From Mytilus trossulus (lineage: Eukaryota > Mollusca > Bivalvia > Mytilida > Mytilidae), in NCBI RefSeq assembly GCF_036588685.1, contig NC_086381.1, positions 55,737,431 to 55,801,430 on the forward strand: DNA of 64,000 nt, written 5' to 3'. The notes beneath the pieces were generated by a model. It had not been told where the DNA came from. It saw only the letters and a program-made list of their open reading frames with translations, and made no database searches. This document shows, piece by piece, positions 1 to 11,379 of the stretch (position 1 is its first letter; the number at the start of each line of letters is the position of its first letter). The position numbers and the translations under genes were made by a program.

Positions 1-2900
1 TTCTTGTTTATATAGTTCATAAGATTTAGATTTGTTGAATGATGGGAGGTTAATTCTGGTTGACATGATTGTTTTTACTTTTCCCCCTTTTTTTCTTTTT
101 TGTCTAGAATTTCTATGCATACAAATATTAAGCTCTCAGGAGGTCAGATACTCTTCCAGTATTGTTAATTTCAACTTTTATAACACTCTTGACAATTACA
201 CTGGACACACTATCTCAAATATTTATGCACGCTCTGCTATCATTGTTAACACATGTTAGTTACACCATTTTATTCATCCAAGAGACAATTAGCATCTTTA
301 AGACAAAAGAGCTTATTACAGAGAGTAAGAGTTATCTTTCTTGATACAGTGATTTAAGTTATCAACAGTTCTATACACCTTATTCATGTTATTGCTATTT
401 GTCCGCCATTACTGGATATCGTACAGATCCCATAAAATTTTGACGTCATAAAACAAAATATCTGACGCCACAATGGAAAAGTGATTGTTGTATGCGTCAC
501 AAGTTCAAGCGGCCAGGTCAGCCCGGATTAGTGATAAGGTGTATTGTCCTATTGGTTAACTGTTTTTAACAGATTTTGAAGTTAAAATACATGTATGTTT
601 GAATTAAAAAAAAATAATCATTGGCTTCGTCCCCTTTCACAGATACTGTCTGCCTCCTATTTTTAACTAAACATGCGGAAAATTATACATGTATCCAGGT
701 GTAATGATAAGTCGTTATACTAAGGCTATTTTTTTCTTTTCTTTTCTGTAGACTTAGCTTTAATTTTTTATAACCATGCATTGGCAAGCTTGATAACTCG
801 TAATTGTTTGTCAGTAACTAAATGTACAATGATGTCCCATACGGAACCTTCTGACCTTGTTTGTTTACATTAAAATTTCAATGGCGTCAAAATCACGAGA
901 TGTCAGTTCGTTATATCCAATCAAATTGCTCTACTGTCAATTAGGGGATTTTTCAGTCTACAGCAATTGCGTCATTTCTTTCTGGGATATTGCTTCAAAA
1001 TAGTTTGCAATAGTTCTGGGTTTTATTCAACAGGAAAACTCTTTTTTTGCCATCCCTTTTGACATTAAGGGAATTTTGTATGAATATTTACATACAGTCA
1101 TGATGGTCAGAATATCGATCTTTTTATAATGAATAAAAAGAAAATTCTATGAAAAATAAATGTAAATGGTTTCTTATTAACCAACTCTAAATGCCTGTTC
1201 AAAATTATGGCATGGGCATCGTTTTTTCATATAGTTTTCCTTTCATTTTGGTTGAGCTTTTTTCGCGGGAAAATCGAGAAAGAGGTAAGGAGCATGTCAT
1301 TTTTAAATTCCTAAAAATACGTTTTGCTTGACCTATATTGCCTGCCACAAGATTGATGACGCTGAATGGAATGTACACAAAGCAATGGAGGCCGGAAATG
1401 GGATTTTGTGAAGTTCTAGAATGTTTTTAAATATTCGGAAGTTGGGATTGAAACGGGCATTAGAAAATTGGCATTTTTTGGCAATAATTGAGAACAACAA
1501 TGAAAACTTACCTTTAGAAATGTTTTTTTATTCAAAAGTGCAGAAAAAACGTATTTTGCACTGTTTTTCTACGCCAGAAGTACCGTAGTGACATCAATGC
1601 GGAGTTTCCCCGTGTGTACAGTTCAAACACAAATACCTAACGAACTGACAAGATGAACGATCTTAGACTACGGTAGGATACAAGTCAAATGTAGGGGGCA
1701 TATATACTGTATGTAGTCTTTTGACAATTACGCCTAAGCAGCTCGAGGACTTGAAGATTTGTAAAAAGGTGACAATGCACACCAAAGGCAGTAGAATTTT
1801 ACTTTTTTTACTTTGTTGCTATTTATTGATAACATGATTTTGTGCGCATTCCTGTGGAAACGTCAAATTATGCAAATATCAACATTGTTTTCTTTAAGTT
1901 TAAGCGATCTTTCATCATGTTCATGAATGCAAAATAATCATTCATTCTGTAAACGCATGCATTAATGTTTTAACTGTAAAATGATAAAACAATTTGCAAG
2001 CCAGGGTGTCAAAAACAGTGTAATTTAGCACTTACTTGCTTAAATGTTTTTGCAGTACTGAACCTGTTTTGGGTGTAACGGAAGTGTTATAAAATGCGAC
2101 ACTGTTGTTTTTTTCCTTTACGAACGACAACTTACCTGAAAGAGTGCAGTGCAATCTCAAGCGAGAAAAAAATATAACCCAAGTGAGTTCGCGAACATAC
2201 TGTTCCCAGGTTAGTTGTAGTACACTGTTTGTACATAAAGCAATCATGAAACAGTCAACACTAAATATGATTAATCTTATTCTTTAAGTCTCAGTTTAAA
2301 GTATTTCAATTAATTATCTTTCTTAACTTTTTAGTTGTTATTTCAAGCGGGTTGTACCCTGAGATTAGTAATCTACTGTAGTCTCAGATGTGCCGTACGT
2401 CAATATACATGCTAACATGACCTTTTTTGTATGAAATAAAAAAAAATATATATATGGAATTTAAAATTGATACATTATGTCAAAAGAGCATTAGTTAAGG
2501 TCATGTCATGGAACAGTAAATGGACTATGCCACAGATTATGCTAAAATTTGGCATACATTCTTGGCTCGATGATCATGAACTACAACTGACTGAAATCGA
2601 AAAAAAATAATACATTTTTCTTTTTTATTATCTGAAATATTTCAGATTGATTTCTTTCAATATGGGAGCATATTTGTATATAGAACTGAAGCACATAAAA
2701 TCGACGAAAAAACATATAAAATTTGTCTTAAAATCGGCAAATGTCTATTTCTACTTCATAGATTTTTCTTTAAAAAAATCTACATATATCATCTGTTGAC
2801 ATATACATTTCTGTTTTGATAATATAAAATAATCATATGGTCACCGACTTCGATTTTTGTCTAATAATCAATGTGTTACCTTGCCTTGTTGGTAGTGAAA
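1..2900. other. Non-coding AT-rich DNA, no gene recognised
   Basis: No open frame here resembles a known protein, and none shows coding-like composition. I see no long repeat or RNA gene. Homopolymer runs and AT-rich tracts dominate. It could hold introns or regulatory DNA of a gene outside the window. Confidence 0.5.
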
Positions 2901-3007
2901 AACGTCAAAAGTCAACGTTTACAGCCTGCAATGCGGCGACGTTACGATCATTTAAAAAAAAACAGCTTTGAATGAATGGTGCATACCGTAAAAACGTATA
3001 CAAAAGA

Positions 3008-3110
3008 CTAGTTAGGGACGCTCGAATAAAAAAAAGTTTTAAAAAAAAGTTGAAGAGCATTGATAACCAAAATTCCTTAAAGTTTTGCCAAATACAGCTA
3101 AGGTGTTCAA
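3008..3110 (+). repeat. Dispersed repeat D, fragment 1
   Basis: This segment has GACGCTCGAATAAA followed by 'AGAGCATTGATAACCAAAATTCC' (shortened motif AGAGCATTGA..CCAAAATTCC) and TTTTGCCAAATACAGCTAAG. The same order recurs at 19792-20003 and 37318-37465 (+) and at 13441-13772 (-). The family is one I remember as abundant in mussel sequence. This copy is diverged and truncated. Confidence 0.7.
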
Positions 3111-3239
3111 ACTTCAAACCCCTTAACTATAGAGATGGATTATTAGTAGAAAAAATGTTAACAATGAAAGTGAAACAATTGAAGGTAAATCATTTGATTG
3201 TCCGATTCAATCCACAAAAAATCGTTTTCATACAGTTAA

Positions 3240-4390
3240 AATAAAAAAAAAATAACTTATTCTTTTAACCGTAAACTTGAAATCAAACAGACTTAGAAAA
3301 ATCCATTTGCACGAGGTCCACATATCTGTTTATATTTATATTTATGTTTATATCGTGTTTTGTGATCGTCGGCTGTTTTCGGGGTCATCTCGGTAGTTAT
3401 TAAGATGTCGTCTAGACTAAAATACACATGAAACGAAGCTACATATTTACGATCCCATGCCATATAAATTGTTCATTTAAGACTTTTTTTTATAAGTTGA
3501 ATAAATGTTTTACATGGTTATAAATCTAATATGAGAATTTGAGTCAAAGCGGTGAACACGAATTTGTCAGCTAGTGCCCCTTTACAAATACGGTTTAGGC
3601 AATGGTGACACAAATAATTTTCACTTAGAAAAAATAGACTGACGCTCGAGAAATGGATTAAATTCAGAACAATGTCAACTTTGGCTCTGGTACTTACTAT
3701 ATTAACAAAAATATCAAACGAGACCACTAGCACATATAGCAGATACATGTATCAAAAGATGTTTAAAAATAGATATTGCATGAGATAATCCTTAATGATT
3801 AATTTGACCCAATCATATCAAGTTATTGGTCTTATTTGGTTTATCTTCAGTAGTTTAGGGTGGCTGGGAGTGCCTTAGCGAAAGGGAAATAGGGATTAGA
3901 ATATTATATATTTTGAGGTAAACAATTTACAGACTACTTAATTCGTATCCTTATTGAAGAACTTACAAATAGCAAGTATTTTAAGTTGTAAGTCAGACTT
4001 CTATGAAATCTAGTTTAATGTAATAAGCCCAGTTAACAGCACAGATATATAAATGAATTAAAGTTTTTTTTTATAATATCAAATGTATTCTGGTTTCCTA
4101 TACAACCATGCATGGTCATGCAAGGTACTCAATGGACGAAAATCTAACCATGCATACAGTTCACTTCAACCAGAAGAAGAATTTGTTTTGCCTTTGCATT
4201 CAACAGCATTCATAGATTTTATTGGAATTTGTAATGTGTAAAGGGAGTCAATACAATACTAAGTGTCTGACTACAAAACACAAAACAAAAGCCTTCTCTC
4301 CATAGCACGACGCAATTTGGTATCGTCAGTCGTTATTTTTGGAAGAATTAAAGAAGATTTAGGTTTTAAAAGGAAAATCTTTTTCGAAAG
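3240..4390. other. Intergenic, nothing recognised
   Basis: The stretch is AT-rich with stops in all frames. No repeat relationship to the rest of the window and no gene was seen. Confidence 0.4.
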
Positions 4391-4397
4391 TGACTAT

Positions 4398-5198
4398 GTT
4401 CCGGACCATATGAGTATTTGGACCATATGCGTATACTCATATGGTCCAACCATACGCGTATGGTCCGACCGTTCACGTATGGTCGGATCAGATGAGTATA
4501 TACTCGTTCGGTTATAAACGGACCGGGTCATATGAGTATTTTTGCCATATGGGTATTTTTTTCAAATATGTATTAAAATCGTTTCAACAAAACAATACAT
4601 TTTATCTAAAAGAAAACAATGATGATTACATGAAAATGTATAAATTTCGTAATTCAAAGGCTTCATAAACATCAAATATTGATGCCACAATTAGTTTTCA
4701 TCGGTAGTTATATATTATTGCATTAATGCTTATGGTGACATTTACTTCCACGCAGAACCATATCTTTTCTGCATTAAAATTGCACGTCTTGGTTGTGTAC
4801 GATCTTTTTCTAGCCTTCGAAGCAGCTGCGCGGAGCGATATCGGTGAATACTTGGGACATTACATACCAGTTCTTTAAGAAATTTTGGAAAAAGTCTTCT
4901 CAAGTCATTGTGACTAGTGAGTAGAATAAAATGCGTGAAACTGTTTATTTTTATTCATTTAAACGTTTTATCATTTTAGTATAATGAAATGACCTTTGCT
5001 ATCGTTTTTTCAATGACTTGCCAACTAGAAGGGTCATACCTTATGAAGAGTTAAGTATTCTGTAAACTTTCTAATTACCCCGACCATACGCGTACGGTCC
5101 GACCATACGCGTATGGACCGTCGGATCATATGAGTATATACCCATACGGTCATGACCATGCATACGCGTATAGTACACATACTCATATGGCCCGGAAC
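4398..5198. mobile_element. MITE-like element with GTTCCGG..CATATGAGTAT termini
   Basis: The left end reads GTTCCGGACCATATGAGTAT and the right end is the near-exact inverse (ATACTCATATGGCCCGGAAC), giving an 801-bp element. Both subterminal regions are packed with short palindromes: CCATACGCGTATGG at about 4449 and 5103, CCATACGCGTACGG at about 5093, plus repeated CATATGAGTAT and its inverse. The interior (about 4560-5080) has no recognisable coding content. I could not define a clean target-site duplication, although CTAT lies close to both ends. Confidence 0.65.
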
Positions 5199-5559
5199 AG
5201 CTATATTCCTTCAATTTCTGGATACCTTAATTCTTATTTACGAAACTGAAAGAACACGTAATATAATTATTATAAGACATGACATTTTGGATATGATAAT
5301 CATGATTACATGAAGAATAAACACACTGTTCATTTAAGAAATTTTAGAGTTACCCCTCGTTGTCCTTACTTCAGAAATAATCATGTGACATGTTTGTTTT
5401 TCTGTTACCTCATTTTGATAGCTCATATTGCAGTTGAAAGAAGAATGTTAACGATAATATTCAAGTTCGTTCTCTGGATGTTGGAAGTTACTCTTCACTT
5501 ACATGTCTTTGCGGGTTGTGACATGAATTATATATACCAACTAGAACACACCCGTCACT

Positions 5560-5925
5560 TTGAATTTAGTAGTGTCAACCCTGTGATTATTATCCGTGTA
5601 TATAGCATAATCCTAAATACACCGTTTGGTGATATCGCGGGTCCGTGACTGAATTAAGGTATATAGCTATGCGCAAGCCTTATTTTAGTATTAGTATTGT
5701 CATCTGATAAAGTCATGCCGATTATAAGATACACAGTTTTTCTCTGCTTTCAAATCTTTCTGTTTGAACCCGTCGAACTGGAACTTATCAATTATTGGTA
5801 ATATTAATTATTTGGAAAACAAAAGGTCCTGGAATGGAGTATTTTATAATCAACAACGTTGTCCTATATTAGTTATAAATAAAGATGAATTCTTTGATTT
5901 GCTGTTTTACGTCATGTATGCCCAC
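5560..5925. repeat. Duplicated dispersed repeat, copy 1
   Basis: It begins with AGTGTCAACCCTGTGATTAT and continues through ATACACCGTTTGGTG, ATTATTGGTAATATTAATTA and GATGAATTCTTTGATT. The same blocks follow in the same order at 6010-6312. Spacing differs by indels, so the copies are old. The unit resembles a repeat I recall from mussel sequence. No protein is conserved between the copies. Confidence 0.75.
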
Positions 5926-6009
5926 TAACAAATTGAAAACTGTTCCTCATTTTTAGTCTTGTTATCTTAGAAAGTCTTACTGATTAAAATACTACAATAG
6001 GTAGCTATT

Positions 6010-6312
6010 TGACAATTTAGTAGTGTCAACCCTGTGATTATGACCCGTGTATATAGCATATTAACCCTGAATACACCGTTTGGTGGTGCGCCTGTCAGAT
6101 GCGGAACGTACAGATTAGGTAATAGGTAACAGGTGAATATACTATTGGTATCGGTATCGGACTCGACCCGGAACTTCTTAATTATTGGCAATATTAATTA
6201 CGTGGAAATCAAAGGGGCCTGGAGTGGTGTAATTTTCAATCTACACCTTTGTACTATATTAGTGATATATAAAGTTGAATTCTTTGATTCGTCGTTTTAA
6301 CGTGATGACGGC
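6010..6312. repeat. Duplicated dispersed repeat, copy 2
   Basis: This is a direct repeat of 5560-5925, sharing AGTGTCAACCCTGTGATTAT, ATACACCGTTTGGTG and AATATTAATTA in order. It contains segments (GATGCGGAACGTACAG, TATTGGTATCGGTATCGG) that copy 1 has lost. Confidence 0.75.
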
Positions 6313-6523
6313 TGAAAAATTGGACTTCGTAATTTTAGTATTATAGATACGCAGTACTTAACGCGCGGACTGATTTGCGACGTTAGTGTGAAGTCGTATA
6401 CGAGAAAGACCTGTAATTTCGTCCTCATTTTTTGTTTGTATGACTTTAAAATTAAGATTCAGTTAATATTTGCGATACATATAACGGTTATCTATATAAC
6501 GGTTATCTATTCTAATATATTTC

Positions 6524-6551
6524 CAAGGATTTGTATAGTTACAAATCCTTG
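6524..6551. mobile_element. 28-bp palindrome with 7-bp flanking direct repeats
   Basis: CAAGGATTTGTA and TACAAATCCTTG form perfect 12-bp arms around TAGT. The palindrome is bordered exactly by ATATTTC on the left (6517-6523) and ATATTTC on the right (6552-6558). The same palindrome recurs at 18141-18173 and 52946-52975. The direct repeats look like a target-site duplication. Confidence 0.7.
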
Positions 6552-6783
6552 ATATTTCTAAAATAAGATTTTTATGTTCATTTGACCTCACTGGGACATA
6601 TGATATTGATCATCATTATCACCAAATTAACTTAAGTGAAAATAGTTTCACGCAATGCAAACGTTCCAAAGAAATAATGCATGAATTCGTAGTAAGTTTC
6701 AGCATTATGTGTGTAATTAACTGTTGGATAAAACACATTTGAAATATACCCGCAATCGAACATATCATTTTTATCGTTTTTCA

Positions 6784-6797
6784 TATAAAGTCACGTG
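6784..6797 (+). promoter_or_regulatory. Putative core promoter of TRIM-like gene 1 (TATA box, E-box)
   Basis: TATAAAG at 6784-6790 is followed by CACGTG at 6792-6797. The surrounding block (6735-7150) is conserved upstream of the second TRIM-like gene, where CATATAAAG is retained at 22268-22276 and the E-box is degenerate (AACGTG). A start site near 6815 is inferred only from the usual TATA spacing. Confidence 0.5.
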
Positions 6798-6814
6798 ATC
6801 AGCCGTGTATTTAC

Positions 6815-7112
6815 TTTCCTGGTCGGTCGTTTACCAAAAAGGCATGACATATTCGGATACATAAGGTAAATAACTGAATCTAACACGATTTGTATAAATG
6901 TTTTGATATCAATCAATGTTCATCTAAAAATAAGATAATAATGGTAAGTATAATCCTATACTCCTTTCCTACCACAAAAAACGAAAGTGACAAAGAGAGA
7001 ACAACTCCAGCTTATTTTACTTGGTCTTGCGTACATCTCTCATATGCACATTTGTGTATCCCGGTTATCAGTGTCGTAATCATTTATCTTTGTTTTTTTG
7101 TCTCTCTTATAG
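6815..7112 (+). other. Putative 5' non-coding exon and intron start of TRIM-like gene 1
   Basis: The segment is conserved with 22300-22586. A donor (ATG|GTAAGTATA, GT at 6944) matches one at 22440 in the other copy. A pyrimidine-rich stretch ending TCTCTCTTATAG (AG at 7111-7112) matches TTCTGTTATAG at 22586. The shared AAAACGAAAGTGACAAAGAG-type block lies between them. Two readings fit: a short intron 6944-7112, or a first donor that splices directly to the acceptor before the coding exon (AG at 9555-9556). The exon has no long conserved frame. This is inferred from sequence only. Confidence 0.45.
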
Positions 7113-7165
7113 ACTATTGAACAATATTTCATTTTAAAGCTCCTTCGTGGCATGTTTGATTATGC

Positions 7166-7186
7166 CAGAGACATTATATGTCTCTG
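7166..7186. mobile_element. 21-bp palindrome with 7-bp flanking direct repeats
   Basis: CAGAGACAT-TAT-ATGTCTCTG is a perfect stem with a 3-nt loop. It is bordered exactly by ATTATGC at 7159-7165 and 7187-7193. The stem sequence differs from the CAAGGATTTGTA palindromes, but the size, CA..TG ends and 7-bp direct repeats are the same. Confidence 0.65.
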
Positions 7187-7199
7187 ATTATGCTTAATA

Positions 7200-7829
7200 T
7201 TTAGTCAGCCCCCATATATTGATATATGTAAATTCAAAACTGACCGATCAGTTTTCAGTAAATTTAAACTAAGTGCACATTCCCTAGCAATTGAAAGAGG
7301 GCGTTATACCAACATTGAAAGAAGTAAACGCATTTGCTTATCCTGTAACAGACAAGAAATTGAGGATGAATACCATTTCTTCTCAATCTGTCCATGCTAT
7401 ACATCATTAAGGGATACCTATATACAAAATATTAATAAAAATCTTAATTTCAATTTTATTAAATTGCAGTCCACTATAACACTTAAGCATTTGACTGTAC
7501 TTTTAAATAGCAGTCTACCAGTCATTATAAAAATCACCATAAAGTATATTAATGATTGTCTTTTATTAAGAACATCTGCATAACTTGTATTTCTTTTAAT
7601 ATGCAATGCCAACCTAATATTTGTTTGTGTTCTTTTTTCAATTGTTCATGAACATTAATAATGTGTTAACTGTTGATATTTATAGCCTTTTTTCTTCTTT
7701 GCTGTGAATACCACTGTCACTCTAATATAATTGTAATCAATTTAACTATTGTAAGTTTATTGTCTTAATTTTGTATGCCATAACCATTTAATGTAAATGT
7801 GTTTGTGCGAATAAAATATTGTCTATTGT
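7200..7829 (+). pseudogene. LINE 3' end (C-terminal zinc-knuckle region and tail)
   Basis: An open frame from about 7200 to the stop at 7581-7583 has no useful ATG. It contains LSAHSLAIERGRYTNI, CLSCNRQEIEDEYHFF and ICPCYTSLR. This Cys/His pattern with an 'IEDE-H-F' core is typical of the C-terminus of non-LTR reverse transcriptase polyproteins. A ~230-bp 3' UTR follows, with AATAAA at 7810-7815 and a short TATTGTC repeat tail. The copy is 5'-truncated, as LINEs often are. It lies in the likely 5' intron of TRIM-like gene 1, in sense. Confidence 0.75.
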
Positions 7830-7831
7830 CT

Positions 7832-9020
7832 AATAGGTTCAAAAGTATTTCCCTAATCTCACTAGGCGTCTTTTGAAAATGGCAGTTGTTTCTATGTGTG
7901 CTATTCACGATTCAACCTTCACTCTTCTATCTTCACTCCATTCAAACCACCAATCAAAATGTACAAGTCATATGCATTGATTTCTTAATCTGTCTGACTC
8001 TCGACTCTCACTATACAAATCCTTGCTCTCGGCCATGATTTGTATGCAAGCCTTACAAACATAAATACAACACAAGGTATGAAAAAGAAAAAAGCAGCTG
8101 TAAACATATACAATTTGGGGGTGGGAGGGGGGATGGGTTGTAGGGCCAAGGCAGCATAATTTTGCAACACCAATTTGCGTAAGTTTGTTTGACCATATGA
8201 AATGTTTAAACAATCAGCCAAAGCCGATTAAAATTAAAATAATAAAATGAGAATTGCAACATGTTTAATCTTTAACCTCGTGGAAGGGGAATGTCGCGAA
8301 GGGACTATTATACCACAAAAACCGTCTAATTGGTCTATTGGGGGCTTTTTCTAGGCAAAAGTTCTGCCTTATCAAACATATAGTTCTTTTAAAGTGGCAG
8401 TACAAATGGTAGCTCTTCATCCCTCATTGTATTTTTTTTTGTTCTGTGTGTTGATGAAGATCAAACAGCAATGACTCAATAAATAAAGATTTTGAGCCAA
8501 AACTATGTATTAATTTGTGAAAGAAAAATATCTTGATCCAAACTTTACAGTTTATCCATTCCCATTTGATATTTTTATAATTACTATTAACATGGTATCT
8601 CGTTCGAGTTTGTTTATTATATTTCCATTTCTTAGAAGAAGAAAAAACAATTAAGTTTATATATCACCATTTTCACTTACTGTACTGTACGTACTGTTAG
8701 GTGTACATATAAGTTAATTCATTACAATCAGACAGGGAGAAAAAATTCACTGCCTTGTGAAATTGTAAAACTGCAGAGTTTGAGAGATTGAAAAGGGGTT
8801 ATCTCTATTAGACTTTTCAAATAGAGAGGCGAAAGATATATAAAAAGTGAAAAGTCAACACTATGGCAAAAAAGACCTAAAAACCCCAACAACAATACAC
8901 CAACAAAACAACATATGGAAACCATTTTAATGAAGTTTTCGAAACATTCCAAAAGTAGGAATTTCACACATCAATTGATTTAGATAAACCAAATAAACCT
9001 TTTGGCTATTGGAGTGAAAA
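7832..9020. other. Probable intronic/intergenic DNA, one half-palindrome
   Basis: No gene was recognised. CTATACAAATCCTTG at 8011-8025 is a half copy of the palindrome family at 6524, 18141 and 52946. CTCTCG sequences lie on both sides, so it may be a degraded insertion. The rest is AT-rich. Confidence 0.4.
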
Positions 9021-9026
9021 GAGGAA

Positions 9027-9160
9027 CACAAGGAGATGTGGTATGAGTGCCAATGATTCAAATATCCACCCAAGTCACAATTTGTAAAAGAATAACCATT
9101 ATAGGTCAAAATACAGTCTTCAACACGGAGCCTTGACTCGCACCAAACAGCAAGCTATAA
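9027..9160 (+). repeat. Dispersed repeat A, fragment
   Basis: The segment contains AGATGTGGTATGAGTGCCAA, then TATAGGTCAAAATACAGTCTT, then CTATAAAGGGCTTCAAAT. These are diverged forms of a repeat found elsewhere in the window at 33719-33903 (-), 41690-42190 (+), 51640-51740 (-), 60110-60275 (-) and 62700-62880 (-). I recall the family as abundant in mussels. Confidence 0.7.
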
Positions 9161-9577
9161 AGGGCTTCAAATATTACCAGACTGAGTGTAAATCTATTAA
9201 AACGAGGAAACCAATGGTCCAATCTCTATTAAAAAAACGAGAATTTAGAAAGCCTATTAGCTTATGTACTACAGTTAATTTAATGCAATTAAGAGGAACT
9301 TTAATTAAATGTGACAATTTTCACATCTTTCTCGAATCGTTTATTAAAGTATAATAGTGAATTAAGAAAATTCATCTAATGGCATCAACCTTTCAAACTA
9401 GCTATCACTGCAAAATAAACTGTAAAAAAATCCATTCATACTAAAATTTAATGTGGAATACAAATAAAAATAACTTGAGGAATTCAAGCCAATGATTTTT
9501 TTCTGACACAATAAAATATCGACTTTATGCTCTTATTATACTATTTTATTTTTAAGGTTGTCGTTTTCTATTGTATT

Positions 9578-11278
9578 ATGGCGACTTCATCTTTAAGTTG
9601 CAGTGTTTGTGATTTACGTCATATCTCCAATCCTTCTGCAGTTTGGTGTACTGAATGTGATGAAGGACTTTGCGAAGGTTGTCAGGAACACCACAGTTTA
9701 TCTAAAGCATCACGAAATCATACGGTTATACCAATTACAGAATATCATAAATTACCAAGTGATGTAGTAAAGATTAGTCAGTTCTGCGACAAGCACAATG
9801 AGAAGTTAAGCATCTACTGCAAGATGCATGAATGTCCTTGTTGTAGAAACTGCATTGTAGAAAGTCACAACAAATGCCAACAAATTTTGAAAATAGAAGA
9901 CGTCATCAATAACGTAAAATCGTCAAATGCATTTTTTGAGATCGAACAGACATTAAAGGAAGTCGGGGAAAATATTGAAAAAATCCGGGAAGACCGACAA
10001 AACAATCTGAAAACTTTACCGGAGACTCGGAAACAAATTGAGAAGGAAATCCTAGAAACTAGAACATCAATCAATAATCATATCGACAAAATACAAGCAG
10101 ATATAATAAAGGAACTATATGCATCAGCAGACCAGGAGAGTAAACAAATCCGTCAACTATTAAATTCTTTAGATGAAAAACAACAAGAGATTGCCATATT
10201 GCAAGGGAGCCTTTCTGATATCAAAAAGCATGCGTCAGATCTTCAGACTTTTTTGTCAATGAAACGGATTGAAAAAAAGGTCTCTGGCAAGAATGAATAC
10301 ATCATGTCAATTTCAAGTAACGAGAATTTGAATCAGATCGTCCTGTCATTAAATATCAACACTGCAATTAAAAAACTCATTTCCGACATCCCAAATTTTG
10401 GAAAGATAATAGTTGAAAGTAAACCGTCCAATATTGAGCTTACTACAAGAAATCAAAAGCAAGCTCAGATAATGGTTACAAAAGTACCATCAAGATCTTT
10501 TGAAAATATCAGTCTAAACTTTCAGCAGACGATTAACACAAAAGAAAGCAAATCAAATAAAGGTACATATCTGCTACCCGATGGAAGGATGGTATTTTCA
10601 AGCAGTAATAATAGAAACTCTACTTTAACTGTTCTGAACGCAAACGGATCGGTGAATTTCAACGTCCAATTGCCACCATCCTTTGATGTAGCATATATTA
10701 AGGAAAACAATTCTTTGGCTGTTTCAACTGGAGGTGCTGGTGAAAAGTGTATTTATATTATTGACATGCAAAACCAAAACATCAAGAAAACTATTTCTGT
10801 AAATGAGTATATATATGGGATAACATGTTATGGAACCGATTTAATTTATTCTGGGCGACATCAAGGAATTCGAACGATAAATCCTCATAACGGGATCATA
10901 AGCGATATAGTCGTAGGTCAAATGCAGGCCGAAAGCTACGTTACAACATTTGGTGACAAGCTGTATCATACCAACCCGGATAAAAACACCGTTACATGTT
11001 ATAATCTACAAGGTAAATTACAATGGACATTTCAAAATGAAAGTGTTTTGAAGACACCAGGAGGCATCTCCGTAGATAACGATGGTAATATATATGTAGT
11101 AGGACGTGAGTCAAACAATGTCATAATAATCTCTCCCAATGGAAAACAATTCCGACAACTGTTATCGGGAAATGAAGGACTCTCCGAACCATCGTCGATC
11201 CATTTTAGTAAGGAAAGAAATATGTTGATTGTTGCAAATAAAGGAAGGGGAGAAGCATTTTTATATTCAGTAAACTGA
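9578..11278 (+). CDS. TRIM-like protein 1: two B-boxes, coiled coil, C-terminal beta-propeller-like region, no RING
   Basis: The 566-residue protein is encoded by one exon. The first B-box covers residues 8-48 (Cys8, Cys11, Cys24, Cys27, Cys32, Cys35, His38/39, His48). The second spans 70-100 with the full ligand set Cys70, His73, Cys81, His84, Cys89, Cys92, His97, Cys100. Residues about 105-245 are rich in E, K, Q and L and should form a coiled coil. About 325-566 carry repeated 'LPDGRMVFSS', 'GISVDNDGNIYVVG' and 'IHFSKERNMLIVAN' strands, as in NHL/six-bladed propellers. There is no RING, so ubiquitin ligation would need a partner. It may act as an adaptor or scaffold, possibly in immunity, by analogy with expanded bivalve families. 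An in-frame ATG lies 17 codons upstream, but MATSS is shared with the paralogue and follows a TTTTTAAG acceptor (9555-9556), so I start here. The coding sequence is intact. Confidence 0.92.
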   Translation: MATSSLSCSVCDLRHISNPSAVWCTECDEGLCEGCQEHHSLSKASRNHTVIPITEYHKLPSDVVKISQFCDKHNEKLSIYCKMHECPCCRNCIVESHNKCQQILKIEDVINNVKSSNAFFEIEQTLKEVGENIEKIREDRQNNLKTLPETRKQIEKEILETRTSINNHIDKIQADIIKELYASADQESKQIRQLLNSLDEKQQEIAILQGSLSDIKKHASDLQTFLSMKRIEKKVSGKNEYIMSISSNENLNQIVLSLNINTAIKKLISDIPNFGKIIVESKPSNIELTTRNQKQAQIMVTKVPSRSFENISLNFQQTINTKESKSNKGTYLLPDGRMVFSSSNNRNSTLTVLNANGSVNFNVQLPPSFDVAYIKENNSLAVSTGGAGEKCIYIIDMQNQNIKKTISVNEYIYGITCYGTDLIYSGRHQGIRTINPHNGIISDIVVGQMQAESYVTTFGDKLYHTNPDKNTVTCYNLQGKLQWTFQNESVLKTPGGISVDNDGNIYVVGRESNNVIIISPNGKQFRQLLSGNEGLSEPSSIHFSKERNMLIVANKGRGEAFLYSVN

Positions 11279-11362
11279 ATAATATTGCAATTATGATTTA
11301 GTGACTACAGAAAAAGTAAACATTTGAAATATTTTTATTAGATATGTTTGCCTAATATCGTG

Positions 11363-11368
11363 AATAAA
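11363..11368 (+). terminator. Poly(A) signal of TRIM-like gene 1
   Basis: AATAAA lies 85 nt after the stop codon, followed by a T/G-rich stretch (TTCAAATATTGTGTGG) like a downstream element. The 3' UTR start (TTATGATTTAGTG at about 11292) is the sequence found again at about 36456, beyond the insertion in the paralogue. Confidence 0.7.
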
Positions 11369-11379
11369 GATTCGTTCAA

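Noticed and set aside
5310-5648. 112-codon frame
   Set aside because: It overlaps the duplicated repeat and has AT-rich codons. The corresponding segment of copy 2 does not keep the frame.
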